A stretch of DNA of 64,000 nt, taken from positions 491,054 to 555,053 of the forward strand of contig NZ_NISK01000001.1 in assembly GCF_002205675.1 (NCBI RefSeq), given 5' to 3'. This document shows, in pieces, positions 54,713-64,000 of this stretch. Within the stretch, counting starts at the first letter, position 1. Every line of letters begins with the position of its first letter. Source of the stretch: Sphingopyxis bauzanensis (GTDB lineage: Bacteria > Pseudomonadota > Alphaproteobacteria > Sphingomonadales > Sphingomonadaceae). The notes beneath the pieces were generated by a model. It was not told the DNA's origin. It saw only the letters and a program-made list of their open reading frames with translations, and ran no database searches. The position numbers and the translations under genes were made by a program.

Positions 54713-55066
54713 TTAGAACTCCAATCCGCCTTCGCGAGCCGCGTCGGCCAGCGCCTTGATGCGCCCGTGGAACAGGAAACCGCCGCGGTCGAACACGACC
54801 TGCGTCACACCCGCCTTTTTGGCGGCAGCGGCGAGGCGCTTGCCAACGTCGGCAGCCGCCGCGGTGGTCGCGCCGGTCTTGCCGCGGACATCCTTGTCCA
54901 GCGTCGAAGCCGCAGCCAGCGTCTGGCCGGCGGCATCATCGATAAGCTGAGCATAGATATGCCGGCCCGAACGGTGCACCGACAGGCGCGCACGCCCACC
55001 GGCCCGCTTGCGGAGGGCGGTACGAACGCGCTGACGGCGTTTTTCGAATTGGGTAAGATGTGCCAT
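54713..55066 (-). CDS. rplR: 50S ribosomal protein L18
   Basis: 117 aa: [20 protein letters not shown] start, [15 protein letters not shown] and the C-terminal [20 protein letters not shown]. Binds 5S rRNA. One base separates it from rpsE and 3 nt from rplF. Confidence 0.97.
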   Translation of the reverse strand: MAHLTQFEKRRQRVRTALRKRAGGRARLSVHRSGRHIYAQLIDDAAGQTLAAASTLDKDVRGKTGATTAAAADVGKRLAAAAKKAGVTQVVFDRGGFLFHGRIKALADAAREGGLEF

Positions 55067-55069
55067 GGC

Positions 55070-55603
55070 TTACTTCTTCTTGCCTTCTTTGCGGAAGATG
55101 TACTCGCCGCGATATTTGATGCCCTTGCCCTTATAGGGCTCCGGCTTACGCCAGCGGCGAATTTCCGCTGCAACCTGACCAACCTGCTGCTTGTCGATGC
55201 CGCTGATCTCGATCGTGGTGTTATCGGGCGTCTTGATCTCGATGCCTTCCGGCACCGCGAAATCGACATCATGGCTGTAGCCGAGCTGCAGCTTAAGATT
55301 TTTGCCCTGCGAATTGGCGCGATAGCCGACACCGGTGATTTCGAGCACCTTGGTGAAGCCCTCGGTCACGCCCGTAATCAGGTTCTGAACCAGCGTGCGC
55401 TGCATGCCCCAAAAGGCGCGAGCTTCGCGGGTGGCGTTCGCGGGCTGAACCGAAATGCTGCCGTCGCCAACTTCATATTTGATGTTGTCAGACAGCGGCA
55501 TCGCGAGCGTGCCCTTCGGACCCTTGACCGACAGCTGGCCACCATCGATCGCGGCGGTGACGCCGCTGGGGATCGCGACTGCTTTTTTACCAATGCGTGA
55601 CAT
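55070..55603 (-). CDS. rplF: 50S ribosomal protein L6
   Basis: 177 aa: [15 protein letters not shown] start and the C-terminal [20 protein letters not shown]. Two similar alpha/beta domains. The start overlaps the rpsH stop by one base (TGATG), so translation is coupled. Confidence 0.97.
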   Translation of the reverse strand: MSRIGKKAVAIPSGVTAAIDGGQLSVKGPKGTLAMPLSDNIKYEVGDGSISVQPANATREARAFWGMQRTLVQNLITGVTEGFTKVLEITGVGYRANSQGKNLKLQLGYSHDVDFAVPEGIEIKTPDNTTIEISGIDKQQVGQVAAEIRRWRKPEPYKGKGIKYRGEYIFRKEGKKK

Positions 55604-56007
55604 CAGAACACCTCCGCCAGCACTTCGCCGCCGACATTATGCTCGCGAGCCTCGGCGTCCGACAGGACGCCGCGCGGGGTCGACACGATGGTGATGCCCA
55701 GGCCGTTACGCACGATCGGCAGTTCTTTCGAACCCGAATAGATGCGGCGGCCGGGCTTCGAAACGCGCGCCACATGGCGGATCGCCGGCTGCCCTTCGAA
55801 ATATTTCAGCTCGATGCGGATGCCCTTGTGCTCGCCCTTGGCACCCAGCGCTTCTTCGCTGTAGCCACGGATATAGCCTTCGCGCTGAAGGACGTCGAGA
55901 ACGCGGACACGCAGCGTCGAGGCCGGCGTCAGGACGCTGTCCTTCTTCGCCGTCTGGCCGTTGCGGATGCGGGTGAGCATATCACCCAAAGGATCGGTCA
56001 TTGCCAT
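55603..56007 (-). CDS. rpsH: 30S ribosomal protein S8
   Basis: 134 aa: [18 protein letters not shown] start, C-terminal [21 protein letters not shown]8 binds helix 21 of 16S rRNA and is the spc operon autoregulator in E. coli. One-base overlap with rplF and 12 nt after rpsN. Confidence 0.97.
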   Translation of the reverse strand: MAMTDPLGDMLTRIRNGQTAKKDSVLTPASTLRVRVLDVLQREGYIRGYSEEALGAKGEHKGIRIELKYFEGQPAIRHVARVSKPGRRIYSGSKELPIVRNGLGITIVSTPRGVLSDAEAREHNVGGEVLAEVF

Positions 56008-56019
56008 CTTGTCTGTCCC

Positions 56020-56325
56020 TTACCAGCTCGACTTAACAACACCGGGGATCAGGCCCTTGTTGGCCAGATCGCGGAGCTGAATACGGCACAGCCGGAATTT
56101 GCGATAATAAGCGCGCGGGCGCCCCGTCAGCTCGCACCGGTTACGGATGCGGGTCGGGTTACCATTGCGCGGGATTTCCGCCATCTTGAGGCGCGCAATC
56201 AGACGCTCGCCTTCGTCGAGCGAGGTATCCGCTGCAATCGCCTTCAGCTTCGCGTAACGACCGGCATATTTCTTCACCAGCTGCTTGCGACGCTCATTTT
56301 TGTTCGTCGAACTCAGTTTCGCCAT
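56020..56325 (-). CDS. rpsN: 30S ribosomal protein S14
   Basis: 101 aa, the long zinc-free form: [19 protein letters not shown] start and [20 protein letters not shown] end block. 50 nt separate it from rplE. Confidence 0.97.
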   Translation of the reverse strand: MAKLSSTNKNERRKQLVKKYAGRYAKLKAIAADTSLDEGERLIARLKMAEIPRNGNPTRIRNRCELTGRPRAYYRKFRLCRIQLRDLANKGLIPGVVKSSW

Positions 56326-56375
56326 GACTTAAGTTCTCTTTCCTTTTGAGAGAGAGCCAGCCTGATCCTTAAGGA

Positions 56376-56954
56376 TCAAGCGGCTGCCTTTTCTTCGGCT
56401 GCGATCGGGAACGGGAAGCCGAACAGCTTGAGCAGTTCGCGGGCTTCGTCATCCGTGCGCGCCGTGGTGGTCACGATCACATCCATGCCGCGCACCTGGT
56501 CGATGCGGTCATAGTTGATTTCGGGGAAGATGATCTGCTCTTTCAGGCCCATGGCATAATTGCCACGACCGTCGAAGCTCGTCGCCGACACGCCGCGAAA
56601 ATCGCGAATGCGCGGCATGGCGATGGTGATCAGGCGGTCGAGGAATTCGTACATGCGTTCGCGGCGCAAGGTGACCTTGCAACCGATCGGCATGCCTTCG
56701 CGCAGCTTGAACTGAGCGATCGACTTCTTGGCCTTGGTCACGACAGGCTTCTGGCCCGCGATCAGCTCCATTTCAGCAGCTGCCGCTTCGACCTTCTTCT
56801 TGTCCTGCGTGGCTTCACCGACGCCCATATTGAGCACGATCTTTTCGATCTTCGGCACTTCCATTGCGTTCTTGTACCCGAACTTCTCGGTCATCGCCTT
56901 GACGATCACATCGTCGTAGCGCTTCCACATGCGGGGGGTGTAATTATCAGCCAC
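56376..56954 (-). CDS. rplE: 50S ribosomal protein L5
   Basis: 192 aa from a GTG start ([15 protein letters not shown]). [16 protein letters not shown] and the C-terminal [19 protein letters not shown] blocks are conserved. The start overlaps the rplX stop by eight bases. Binds 5S rRNA. The Ala-rich end is slightly longer than in E. coli. Confidence 0.96.
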   Translation of the reverse strand: MADNYTPRMWKRYDDVIVKAMTEKFGYKNAMEVPKIEKIVLNMGVGEATQDKKKVEAAAAEMELIAGQKPVVTKAKKSIAQFKLREGMPIGCKVTLRRERMYEFLDRLITIAMPRIRDFRGVSATSFDGRGNYAMGLKEQIIFPEINYDRIDQVRGMDVIVTTTARTDDEARELLKLFGFPFPIAAEEKAAA

Positions 56955-57267
56955 TGATGGTCTCCCCGGACTTCACGGCGACACGCACCTTTTTGCCGTC
57001 CTTGGTTTCGAAACGCACGCGCGTCGGCTTGCCGCTCTTGGGATCGGCAATCGCGACCTTGCTCGCGTGCAGCGGCGCTTCCTTGCGTTCCAGACCGCCC
57101 TGCGGGTTGGTCTGGCTCGGCTTGCGGTGCCGCGTGATGACATTGACGCCCGCGACCACAACCTTGCCGTCTTTTGGCAGGCTCTGCGTCACTTCGCCGG
57201 TCTTGCCCTTGTCCTTGCCGGACAGGATGACAACCGTGTCGCCCTTCTTGATCTTGGCCATACCCAT
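56947..57267 (-). CDS. rplX: 50S ribosomal protein L24
   Basis: 106 aa with a KOW motif in [20 protein letters not shown]. Two in-frame ATGs two codons apart (57267 and 57261) both fit; I keep the first. Assembly initiator protein for the large subunit. 2 nt after rplN and overlapping rplE by 8. Confidence 0.96.
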   Translation of the reverse strand: MGMAKIKKGDTVVILSGKDKGKTGEVTQSLPKDGKVVVAGVNVITRHRKPSQTNPQGGLERKEAPLHASKVAIADPKSGKPTRVRFETKDGKKVRVAVKSGETISG

Positions 57268-57269
57268 GG

Positions 57270-57638
57270 TCAGAGAACCTCCGGTGCCAGGCTGATGATC
57301 TTCATATAACCACGGCCGCGCAGCTCGCGGACGACGGGGCCAAAGATACGGGTGCCGATCGGCTCCTCGTTCTTGTTGACGAGCACCGCAGCGTTGGTGT
57401 CGAAACGGATCACCGAGCCATCGGCGCGGCGCACGTCCTTGCGGGTGCGGACGATGACGGCGCGATGCACGTCACCCTTCTTCACCTTGCCGCGCGGCTG
57501 AGCTTCCTTGATCGACACGACGATGACGTCGCCGACGCCGGCAACGCGGCGCTTCGACCCGCCCAGCACCTTGATGCACTGGACGCGCTTGGCACCGCTG
57601 TTGTCAGCGACTTCCAATTGTGACTGCATCTGAATCAT
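57270..57638 (-). CDS. rplN: 50S ribosomal protein L14
   Basis: 122 aa: [19 protein letters not shown] start, ending [13 protein letters not shown]. Highly conserved, standard length. 59 nt after rpsQ, one of the larger gaps inside this operon. Confidence 0.97.
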   Translation of the reverse strand: MIQMQSQLEVADNSGAKRVQCIKVLGGSKRRVAGVGDVIVVSIKEAQPRGKVKKGDVHRAVIVRTRKDVRRADGSVIRFDTNAAVLVNKNEEPIGTRIFGPVVRELRGRGYMKIISLAPEVL

Positions 57639-57697
57639 CGATGCATTTCCTTCTATTTTGGCCTACCGGGAAACCCCGGCGGTTCCGTGAACTGGTG

Positions 57698-57979
57698 TCA
57701 GCCTTCGGCCGCGGCGGGAGCAGCCGTTGCCGGCTTGCTGTGGGTGTCGACCTTGTCGAGCACCTTCCACGTCTTGAGCTTCGAAATCGGCTTCGTTTCC
57801 TCGATGCGGACGGTTTCGCCGGCCTTGATGGCGTTGTCCTCATCATGGGCGTGGTATTTTTTCGAACGGCGGATGATCTTGCCGTACAGAGGGTGCTTCA
57901 CCTTCCGTTCGACCTTCACCACAACGGTCTTGTCGCCCTTGTCGGACACCACCGTACCGGTCAGAATGCGCTTCGGCAT
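57698..57979 (-). CDS. rpsQ: 30S ribosomal protein S17
   Basis: 93 aa: [19 protein letters not shown] start, OB-fold core. An Ala/Pro-rich tail of about 15 residues follows the conserved VLDKVD. 11 nt after rpmC. Confidence 0.97.
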   Translation of the reverse strand: MPKRILTGTVVSDKGDKTVVVKVERKVKHPLYGKIIRRSKKYHAHDEDNAIKAGETVRIEETKPISKLKTWKVLDKVDTHSKPATAAPAAAEG

Positions 57980-57990
57980 CGATAGTCTCC

Positions 57991-58194
57991 TTACTTCGCG
58001 GCCGAGCGCGTGCGCTCGGTCTGCTGCGTCTTGATGCGGGCGATCGAACGCCGGACTTCCTTGACGCGCGATGCTTTTTCAAGCTGGCCGGTGGCCGCCT
58101 GGAAGCGGAGGTTGAACGCCTCGCGCTTCAGTTCGCCAAGCTGTTCCGACAGCTGATCGTCGGTCTTGGCCTTGAAATCTTCGGTCTTGGACAT
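57991..58194 (-). CDS. rpmC: 50S ribosomal protein L29
   Basis: 67 aa, two long helices: [20 protein letters not shown] and the [17 protein letters not shown] segment. Lies at the exit tunnel near L23. 5 nt after rplP. Confidence 0.96.
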   Translation of the reverse strand: MSKTEDFKAKTDDQLSEQLGELKREAFNLRFQAATGQLEKASRVKEVRRSIARIKTQQTERTRSAAK

Positions 58195-58199
58195 GGCCC

Positions 58200-58631
58200 T
58201 TAACCCTCCAGGTGCGAGGTGTCGCCGAGACGGGCAATCACCTTGGTCTTGATCGGCAGCTTCATCGCCGCACGTTCGAATGCCAGCGCGGCCACGGGGC
58301 CGGGAACGCCGTCGAGTTCGAACAGGATGCGACCCGGCTTGACGCGTGCGGCCCAGAACTCCGGCGAACCCTTGCCCTTACCCATGCGGACTTCGGCCGG
58401 CTTCGACGACACGGGGACGTCGGGGAAGATGCGGATCCACAAACGGCCCTGACGCTTGATCGCGCGGCTGATCGCACGACGCGCCGCTTCGATCTGGCGC
58501 GCGGTGATCCGCTCGGGTTCCAGTGCCTTCAGCCCGTAGGAGCCGAAGTTCAGGCTGGTCCCACCCTTGGCATTACCATGGATGCGGCCCTTGAAGGCCT
58601 TGCGAAACTTGGTTTTCTTCGGTTGCAACAT
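58200..58631 (-). CDS. rplP: 50S ribosomal protein L16
   Basis: 143 aa: [19 protein letters not shown] start, [20 protein letters not shown] loop near the A site. 11 nt after rpsC. Confidence 0.97.
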   Translation of the reverse strand: MLQPKKTKFRKAFKGRIHGNAKGGTSLNFGSYGLKALEPERITARQIEAARRAISRAIKRQGRLWIRIFPDVPVSSKPAEVRMGKGKGSPEFWAARVKPGRILFELDGVPGPVAALAFERAAMKLPIKTKVIARLGDTSHLEG

Positions 58632-58642
58632 GTCAGTTGTCC

Positions 58643-59350
58643 TTAGCGGCGATCTTCACGAGCCGGACGGACGCCGGTCGTCTGTGCATCGAGCATCAGA
58701 CGGTCGGTCGCCATCGGGTCGTGGCCGAGAATCTCGCCCTTGAAGATCCACACCTTGATCCCGCACACGCCATAGGCGGTGTGAGCGGTCGATTCGGCAT
58801 AGTCGACATTGGCACGCAGCGTGTGCAGCGGCACCCGGCCCTCGCGGTACCATTCGGTACGTGCGATTTCCGCGCCGCCGAGACGGCCGGCGCAGTTGAT
58901 GCGGATGCCTTCGGCGCCCAGACGCATCGCCGACTGGACCGCGCGCTTCATGGCGCGGCGGAACGCAACGCGGCGTTCGAGCTGGTCAGCAATACCCTGG
59001 CCGACGAGCTTGGCGTCAACTTCGGGCTTGCGGATTTCGACGATATTCAGCGACACGTCGCTGCCCGTCAGCTCGCCCAGCTTCTTGCGAAGCTTTTCGA
59101 TGTCTGCGCCCTTCTTGCCGATGATGACGCCCGGACGGGCGGCATAGATCGACACGCGGCACAGCTTGGCCGGGCGTTCGATCACGACCTTCGAGATCGC
59201 TGCCTGCGGCAGGGTCTTGAACACAAACTGGCGGATCTTCAGATCCTCGACCAGCATGCGGCCGTAATCCTGACCTTCGGCGAACCAGCGGCTGTCCCAG
59301 GTGCGGTTGACCTGCAGGCGCAGGCCGATCGGATTGCTCTTCTGGCCCAT
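58643..59350 (-). CDS. rpsC: 30S ribosomal protein S3
   Basis: 235 aa: [20 protein letters not shown] start, KH domain with [18 protein letters not shown], and the C-terminal [16 protein letters not shown]. Lies at the mRNA entry. One base after rplV. Confidence 0.97.
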   Translation of the reverse strand: MGQKSNPIGLRLQVNRTWDSRWFAEGQDYGRMLVEDLKIRQFVFKTLPQAAISKVVIERPAKLCRVSIYAARPGVIIGKKGADIEKLRKKLGELTGSDVSLNIVEIRKPEVDAKLVGQGIADQLERRVAFRRAMKRAVQSAMRLGAEGIRINCAGRLGGAEIARTEWYREGRVPLHTLRANVDYAESTAHTAYGVCGIKVWIFKGEILGHDPMATDRLMLDAQTTGVRPAREDRR

Positions 59351-59351
59351 A

Positions 59352-59732
59352 TTACGCCTCTTCTTCCTGTTCGCGCACTACGATGCGGATGCGGCTGAAC
59401 GGCTTGACGATCCGGGTCGACTTGCCGCGGCCGCGTGCGTGCCAGCGCTTCATCGAGATCGACTTGCCGACGCTTGCTTCCTGGATAACCAGCGCATCAA
59501 CGTCGAGGTTGTGGTTGTTTTCCGCGTTGGCAACGGCGCTGGCGAGAACCTTGCGCACGTCGACAGCCATCGCCTTCTTCGAGAAGGTGAGGATGTTCAT
59601 CGCGTCTTCGACCTTGCGGCCGCGGATCAGCGCGGCGACGAGGTTCAGCTTCTGCGCCGAACCGCGAATCTGCGTGCCGACCGAGAGAGCCTCATTATCC
59701 GCAACGCGGCGGGGGGACTTTTCCTTGCCCAT
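59352..59732 (-). CDS. rplV: 50S ribosomal protein L22
   Basis: 126 aa: [20 protein letters not shown] near the start and the conserved [16 protein letters not shown] loop tip that lines the exit tunnel. Start overlaps the rpsS stop by one base. Confidence 0.97.
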   Translation of the reverse strand: MGKEKSPRRVADNEALSVGTQIRGSAQKLNLVAALIRGRKVEDAMNILTFSKKAMAVDVRKVLASAVANAENNHNLDVDALVIQEASVGKSISMKRWHARGRGKSTRIVKPFSRIRIVVREQEEEA

Positions 59733-60007
59733 TAGCGTTTGCCCTTCTTGTCGGCAGCGTGACCGGGGAAGAAGCGCGTCGGCGCAAATTCACCCAGCTT
59801 CATGCCGACCATGTCTTCGTTGACCGATACCGGCACGAACTTGCGGCCGTTATAGACGTTGAAGGTCAGCCCCACGAACTGCGGCAGGATGGTGGACCGG
59901 CGCGACCAGGTTTTGATAGGCGCATTGCTGCTGCCTTCCTGGGCCGTTTCGGCTTTCTTGAGCAGATGGAGGTCCACGAAAGGACCCTTCCAGACCGAGC
60001 GAGCCAT
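59732..60007 (-). CDS. rpsS: 30S ribosomal protein S19
   Basis: 91 aa: [20 protein letters not shown] start, [20 protein letters not shown] and GEFAPTRFF. Small-subunit head. 3 nt after rplB. Confidence 0.97.
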   Translation of the reverse strand: MARSVWKGPFVDLHLLKKAETAQEGSSNAPIKTWSRRSTILPQFVGLTFNVYNGRKFVPVSVNEDMVGMKLGEFAPTRFFPGHAADKKGKR

Positions 60008-60010
60008 GGC

Positions 60011-60862
60011 TTACCTCTTCTTTTTCGCGTGACGCGACCGGATGATCATCTTGTCGGTCGATTTGTTGTGGCGCGTGCGCGCACCCTTGGTCGGCTTGCC
60101 CCACGGGGTAACCGGATGACGGCCGCCCGAGGTACGGCCTTCGCCGCCGCCATGCGGGTGATCGACCGGGTTCTTCGCAACACCGCGGGTCAGCGGGCGC
60201 TTGCCGAGCCAGCGGCTGCGACCGGCTTTGCCGAGGTTGGTGTTCTGGTTGTCGGGGTTCGACACCGCGCCCACCGTACCCATGCAATCGCCGCGAATGT
60301 ACCGCTGTTCGCCCGAACCGAGACGCACGATGACAAGACCGCGGTCACGACCAACGACCTGCGCATAGGTGCCAGCCGAACGGGCGATCTGGCCGCCCTT
60401 GCCCGGCTTCATTTCGATGTTGTGGACGATCGTGCCAACCGGCATCTGCGACAGTTCCATCGCATTGCCCGGCTTCACGTCGGTCTTTTTGCCTGCGATC
60501 ACCTTGTCGCCGACTGCCAGGCGCTGCGGCGCCAGGATGTAAGCGACGCGGTCCTTGCCGGCATCGTCCTTGCCATAGTTGACGAGGGCGATGAACGCGG
60601 TGCGGTTGGGGTCATATTCCAGACGCTCAACCGTACCCTCGACGTCCCACAGGCGGCGCTTGAAATCGACGATGCGATAACGCTGCTTGTGGCCGCCGGC
60701 GATGCCGCGCGAGGTGACATGACCCTTGTTGTTGCGGCCACCGGTCTTGTTCTTGCCTTCGGTCAGCGCCTTGACAGGCTTGCCCTTCCACAGCGTCGAT
60801 TTGTCGACGAGGATCAGGCCGCGCTGCGCGGGGCTGGTCGGATTATAGGATTTAAGTGCCAT
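60011..60862 (-). CDS. rplB: 50S ribosomal protein L2
   Basis: 283 aa: [19 protein letters not shown] start, [14 protein letters not shown], and the peptidyl-transferase-proximal [16 protein letters not shown]. Standard alphaproteobacterial length. 21 nt after rplW. Confidence 0.97.
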   Translation of the reverse strand: MALKSYNPTSPAQRGLILVDKSTLWKGKPVKALTEGKNKTGGRNNKGHVTSRGIAGGHKQRYRIVDFKRRLWDVEGTVERLEYDPNRTAFIALVNYGKDDAGKDRVAYILAPQRLAVGDKVIAGKKTDVKPGNAMELSQMPVGTIVHNIEMKPGKGGQIARSAGTYAQVVGRDRGLVIVRLGSGEQRYIRGDCMGTVGAVSNPDNQNTNLGKAGRSRWLGKRPLTRGVAKNPVDHPHGGGEGRTSGGRHPVTPWGKPTKGARTRHNKSTDKMIIRSRHAKKKR

Positions 60863-60883
60863 TTTCTTTGCCTCTTCCTACAA

Positions 60884-61192
60884 TCAGACGCCGGTGGTGA
60901 CGTCGATCGACTGGCCTTCGGCCAGGCGAACGATCGCCTTCTTCACGTCGCTGCGGGTGTAGGGCTTGCCCTTCCAGCGCTTGGTCTTGCCCTTGGTGAT
61001 GAGCGTGTTCACGCCGATCACCTTGACATCGAACAGCGCCTCGACGGCGGCCTTGATGGCGGGCTTGGTCGCATCGCCTGCGACCTTGAACACCACCGCG
61101 TTAAATTCGCTGAGCATCGTCGATTTTTCGGTGATCACTGGAGCCAGGATCACGTCATAATGACGAGCGTCGACCGTTTTTGCCTTAGCCAT
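60884..61192 (-). CDS. rplW: 50S ribosomal protein L23
   Basis: 102 aa: [20 protein letters not shown] near the start, [20 protein letters not shown]. Exit-tunnel docking site for trigger factor and SRP. Overlaps the rplD end by eight bases. Confidence 0.97.
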   Translation of the reverse strand: MAKAKTVDARHYDVILAPVITEKSTMLSEFNAVVFKVAGDATKPAIKAAVEALFDVKVIGVNTLITKGKTKRWKGKPYTRSDVKKAIVRLAEGQSIDVTTGV

Positions 61193-61811
61193 TGAAGCGT
61201 GCCTCCAGCTTTTCGAGGCCGGCGCGGGTCAGGACCAGCGTATCGGCGCGCAAGATGTCATAGACGTTGGCGCCCATCGCCGGCATCGAGTTGATGCCGA
61301 TCAGGTTGGCCGACGCCATGGCGAAGCTTTCGTGAACCGCATCGCCATCGATGAACAGTGCGCGATTGCCGAGTTCGAGCTTGCCGAGCTGGCCGGCGAG
61401 CGCCTTGGTCTTGGCATCCTTGAGCTCGAGCGTGTCGAGAACGAGGATCTTGCCGCCCTTCGCCTTGTCGCTCAGCGCCATTTTCAAGCCGAGGGTGCGG
61501 ATCTTCTTGTTCAGCGAGTGGCCGAAGGTGCGCGCGCGAGGACCGTGCGCCTTGCCGCCGCCGATGAAGATCGGAGCTGCGCGGTCGCCGTGACGAGCGG
61601 TACCGCCGCCCTTCTGGTTGCCGAACTTCTTGCCGGTGCGCGACACATCGCTGCGTTCGCGGGCGGCGCGAGCCGGACCGCGGCGCTTTTCGAGCTGCCA
61701 GCTGACAACGCGGTGAAGGATGTCGGCCCGCGGGTCGACGCCGAACACATCGTCATTGAGATCGATGTCTGCGCCGGCCTTGCCGTCAATGGTGTGAACC
61801 TTGACCTTCAT
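61185..61811 (-). CDS. rplD: 50S ribosomal protein L4
   Basis: 208 aa: [20 protein letters not shown] start, tunnel loop with [20 protein letters not shown]. In E. coli L4 also represses the S10 operon. 2 nt after rplC, overlapping rplW by eight bases. Confidence 0.97.
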   Translation of the reverse strand: MKVKVHTIDGKAGADIDLNDDVFGVDPRADILHRVVSWQLEKRRGPARAARERSDVSRTGKKFGNQKGGGTARHGDRAAPIFIGGGKAHGPRARTFGHSLNKKIRTLGLKMALSDKAKGGKILVLDTLELKDAKTKALAGQLGKLELGNRALFIDGDAVHESFAMASANLIGINSMPAMGANVYDILRADTLVLTRAGLEKLEARFNG

Positions 61812-61813
61812 GA

Positions 61814-62590
61814 TCAGGACTCCTGTGCGCCGTCGGTGGTGGCAGTGTCGACCACGGTGTCTTCAACCGGGGTTTCCACAGGCGCATCAGCCGGGGCTTC
61901 GTGATTGGCGTTCGCAGCGCTCTTGATGCCCGCCGGATAGGGAGCTTCGGGATGACGCGGCAGCTTGACGGCGTCGCGAACCATCAGCCAGCCACCCTTC
62001 GAGCCAGGGACCGAGCCCTTGACGAAGAGAAGGCCGCGCTCGACGTCGGTGCGGACGATTTCGAGATTCTGCTGGGTGCGATTGCGCGCGCCCATGTGGC
62101 CGGCCATCTTCTTGTTCTTGAAGACGCGGCCCGGATCCTGGCGGTTACCGGTCGAACCATGCGCACGGTGGCTGATCGAAACGCCGTGGGTCGCACGCAT
62201 ACCGCCGAAACCCCAGCGCTTCATCGCACCGGCAAAGCCCTTACCCTGGGTCACGCCCTGGATATCTACGATCTGGCCGGCGACGAAATGGTCGGCCGAC
62301 AGTTCGGCACCGACATCGAGCGTCGCGTCGTCAGCGACGCGGAATTCGACGACCTTTGCCTTGGGCTCGACTTCGGCCTTGCCGAAAGCGCCGCGCTGCG
62401 GCTTGGCGACGTTCTTCGCCTTGGCCGATCCGGCACCGAGTTGGACGGCGACATAGCCGTCGCGTTCTTGTTCGCGCACAGAGATAACCTGACAGCCTTC
62501 GAGGCTCAGGACGGTGACGGGCACGTGGCGGCCGTCGTCCTGAAACAGGCGGGTCATCCCCATTTTCTTCGCGATCACGCCAGTCCGCAT
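61814..62590 (-). CDS. rplC: 50S ribosomal protein L3
   Basis: 258 aa from the ATG of [22 protein letters not shown] is placed 7 bases upstream of it, which favours it over the ATG two codons earlier. The core ends near residue 215. A 43-residue Ala/Glu/Thr-rich acidic tail follows (E. coli L3 is 209 aa). The frame is open upstream across the long rpsJ-rplC spacer, but that part lacks L3 similarity. Confidence 0.96.
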   Translation of the reverse strand: MRTGVIAKKMGMTRLFQDDGRHVPVTVLSLEGCQVISVREQERDGYVAVQLGAGSAKAKNVAKPQRGAFGKAEVEPKAKVVEFRVADDATLDVGAELSADHFVAGQIVDIQGVTQGKGFAGAMKRWGFGGMRATHGVSISHRAHGSTGNRQDPGRVFKNKKMAGHMGARNRTQQNLEIVRTDVERGLLFVKGSVPGSKGGWLMVRDAVKLPRHPEAPYPAGIKSAANANHEAPADAPVETPVEDTVVDTATTDGAQES

Positions 62591-62889
62591 GATCATACTC
62601 CTCAACAGAGGCCGGGCGGACCATTCCGCACGGCGTGTGGGCCTCCGTCGGGGCGAACCCCGGTGGAAACCCTCCCAGCCCAGAATTTCGATGGTCGCCC
62701 CGTCCGGGCTGAGGTGCCGCCTTCCCAGAGGAGAAGCGGCGAGACGGGGGACGCAGCCCGGTCGATATGCCTTCCAAAGCAAGCGACCGGCGGTATCCAC
62801 CCTATCGTCGGTCCGGAGCACTCCGGACAATGCAGTCACCGAAGGGACTGCCGATAGAGACCCCGGATCAGATCCGGGGCTGCGTTGGC
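62591..62889 (-). promoter_or_regulatory. Structured spacer between rpsJ and rplC
   Basis: 299 nt with no gene of its own. It has a perfect CCCCGGATC/GATCCGGGG dyad (62861-62879) 11 nt after the rpsJ stop, a perfect GTCCGGAG/CTCCGGAC dyad with a 2-nt loop (62811-62828), and GC-rich material up to the rplC ribosome-binding site. Such a gap is unusual inside an S10 operon and may hold an internal promoter, an attenuator or a ribosomal-protein binding leader. The function is inference. Confidence 0.45.
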
Positions 62890-63201
62890 TTAGGCCAACT
62901 TGATCTCAACATTTACGCCCGCGGCCAGGTCGAGCTTCATCAGCGCATCGACCGTCTGCGGGGTAGGCTGAACGATGTCGAGCAGCCGCTTGTGGGTACG
63001 CACCTCGAACTGCTCGCGCGACTTTTTGTCGATGTGCGGGCCGCGGTTCACGGTGAATTTTTCAATGCGCGTCGGCAGCGGGATCGGGCCGCGAATAAGC
63101 GCTCCGGTGCGACGTGCCGTATCGGCAATGTCGGTGGTAGCCTGATCGAGCACGCGGTGATCAAAGGCCTTGAGGCGAATGCGAATATTCTGCGTTTCCA
63201 T
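62890..63201 (-). CDS. rpsJ: 30S ribosomal protein S10
   Basis: 103 aa: [20 protein letters not shown] start and ends [16 protein letters not shown]. Also known as the NusE transcription antitermination factor. Starts 148 nt after tuf. Confidence 0.97.
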   Translation of the reverse strand: METQNIRIRLKAFDHRVLDQATTDIADTARRTGALIRGPIPLPTRIEKFTVNRGPHIDKKSREQFEVRTHKRLLDIVQPTPQTVDALMKLDLAAGVNVEIKLA

Positions 63202-63304
63202 GACTATTCCAGTCGAATCCCGTCTGACGATGCGAAAGAGCCGAAATGGCCTGTTCCGGCCCCCTAGTGGAAGCCGGCTCGGCCATCAAAAATCTTTAAG
63301 CTAC

Positions 63305-63338
63305 GAGCCGCCCGAATCGCTTCCGAATCAGGCGGCTC
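63305..63338 (-). terminator. Hairpin downstream of tuf
   Basis: GAGCCGCC and GGCGGCTC are perfect 8-bp arms (63305-63312 with 63331-63338) just after the tuf stop. A T run (63288-63292) lies 12 bases beyond the stem, so termination is possible but the geometry is poor; it may instead be a processing or stabilising hairpin. Confidence 0.4.
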
Positions 63339-63349
63339 GCGGCCCTATA

Positions 63350-64000
<651 letters not shown>

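Noticed and set aside
59759..61195. A 478-codon open frame on the plus strand opposite rpsS-rplB-rplW
   Set aside because: Crosses several ribosomal protein genes on the other strand, hence not a gene.
62591..62839. An 83-codon in-frame extension upstream of rplC
   Set aside because: Low complexity, no L3 similarity, and an ideal ribosome-binding site points to the downstream ATG.

Overview
The window is 64 kb of GC-rich (about 65%) chromosome from an alphaproteobacterium, almost certainly a sphingomonad (Sphingomonadaceae). A Sphingopyxis-like genome is my best guess, but that finer placement is inference. The signs are DivK paired with a DUF3572 gene, MipZ divergent from panC, a PgmG-type phosphomannomutase/phosphoglucomutase, MmcB next to ssb, a ubiquinol-cytochrome c chaperone next to a DUF177 gene, and the many short extragenic palindromes typical of this group. 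Almost everything is core genome; the only clear mobile element is one 1.5-kb IS5-family insertion.

Layout. 0-3.8 kb: the 3' end of feoB, then ssb-mmcB, facing a riboflavin operon (membrane protein - ribD - ribE). 3.8-4.0 kb: an intergenic region with a long hairpin and a strong terminator, probably a small RNA. 4.0-10.7 kb: thioesterase, aminopeptidase P, an exported oligopeptidase B, a beta-lactamase-fold serine hydrolase and a HAD hydrolase. 10.8-17.3 kb: rpmJ, rpoN, lptB, pgmG, mipZ, panC and a Sel1-like protein. 17.33-18.83 kb: the IS element, inserted exactly at the Sel1 stop codon and carrying a passenger gene. 18.9-21.5 kb: a tight four-gene operon (DUF3572 - HAD - Rid - GNAT) divergent from divK. 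22-31.7 kb: rpmG, tonB, gltX, doxX, nadE, prs, tetR, hisN and asmA.

31.9-50.6 kb: rpmI-rplT, mutS-glnD, a LysR-controlled NTF2/SDR pair, a DUF1905 protein, pheS-pheT, an AraC regulator, maeB, bamE, a cytochrome bc1 chaperone, a DUF177 protein and an SRPBCC protein. The relative order and orientation of rplT, mutS-glnD, pheST and maeB would be explained by a single ancestral inversion.

50.7-64 kb: the S10-spc ribosomal supercluster on the minus strand, running tuf(partial)-rpsJ-rplC-D-W-B-rpsS-rplV-rpsC-rplP-rpmC-rpsQ-rplN-X-E-rpsN-rpsH-rplF-R-rpsE-rpmD-[DUF1737]-rplO-secY-adk. Its oddities are a 299-nt structured spacer between rpsJ and rplC, a DUF1737 gene embedded between L30 and L15, and an end at adk without rpsM-rpsK-rpoA; a 137-bp repeat element lies just beyond adk.

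I see no CRISPR array, prophage, tRNA or rRNA gene, or classical defence or secondary-metabolite cluster. The most interesting non-standard signals are the IS whose passenger gene takes its stop codon from the target-site duplication, two intergenic RNA candidates (about 3.9 kb and 45.5 kb), and the irregularities of the ribosomal operon.
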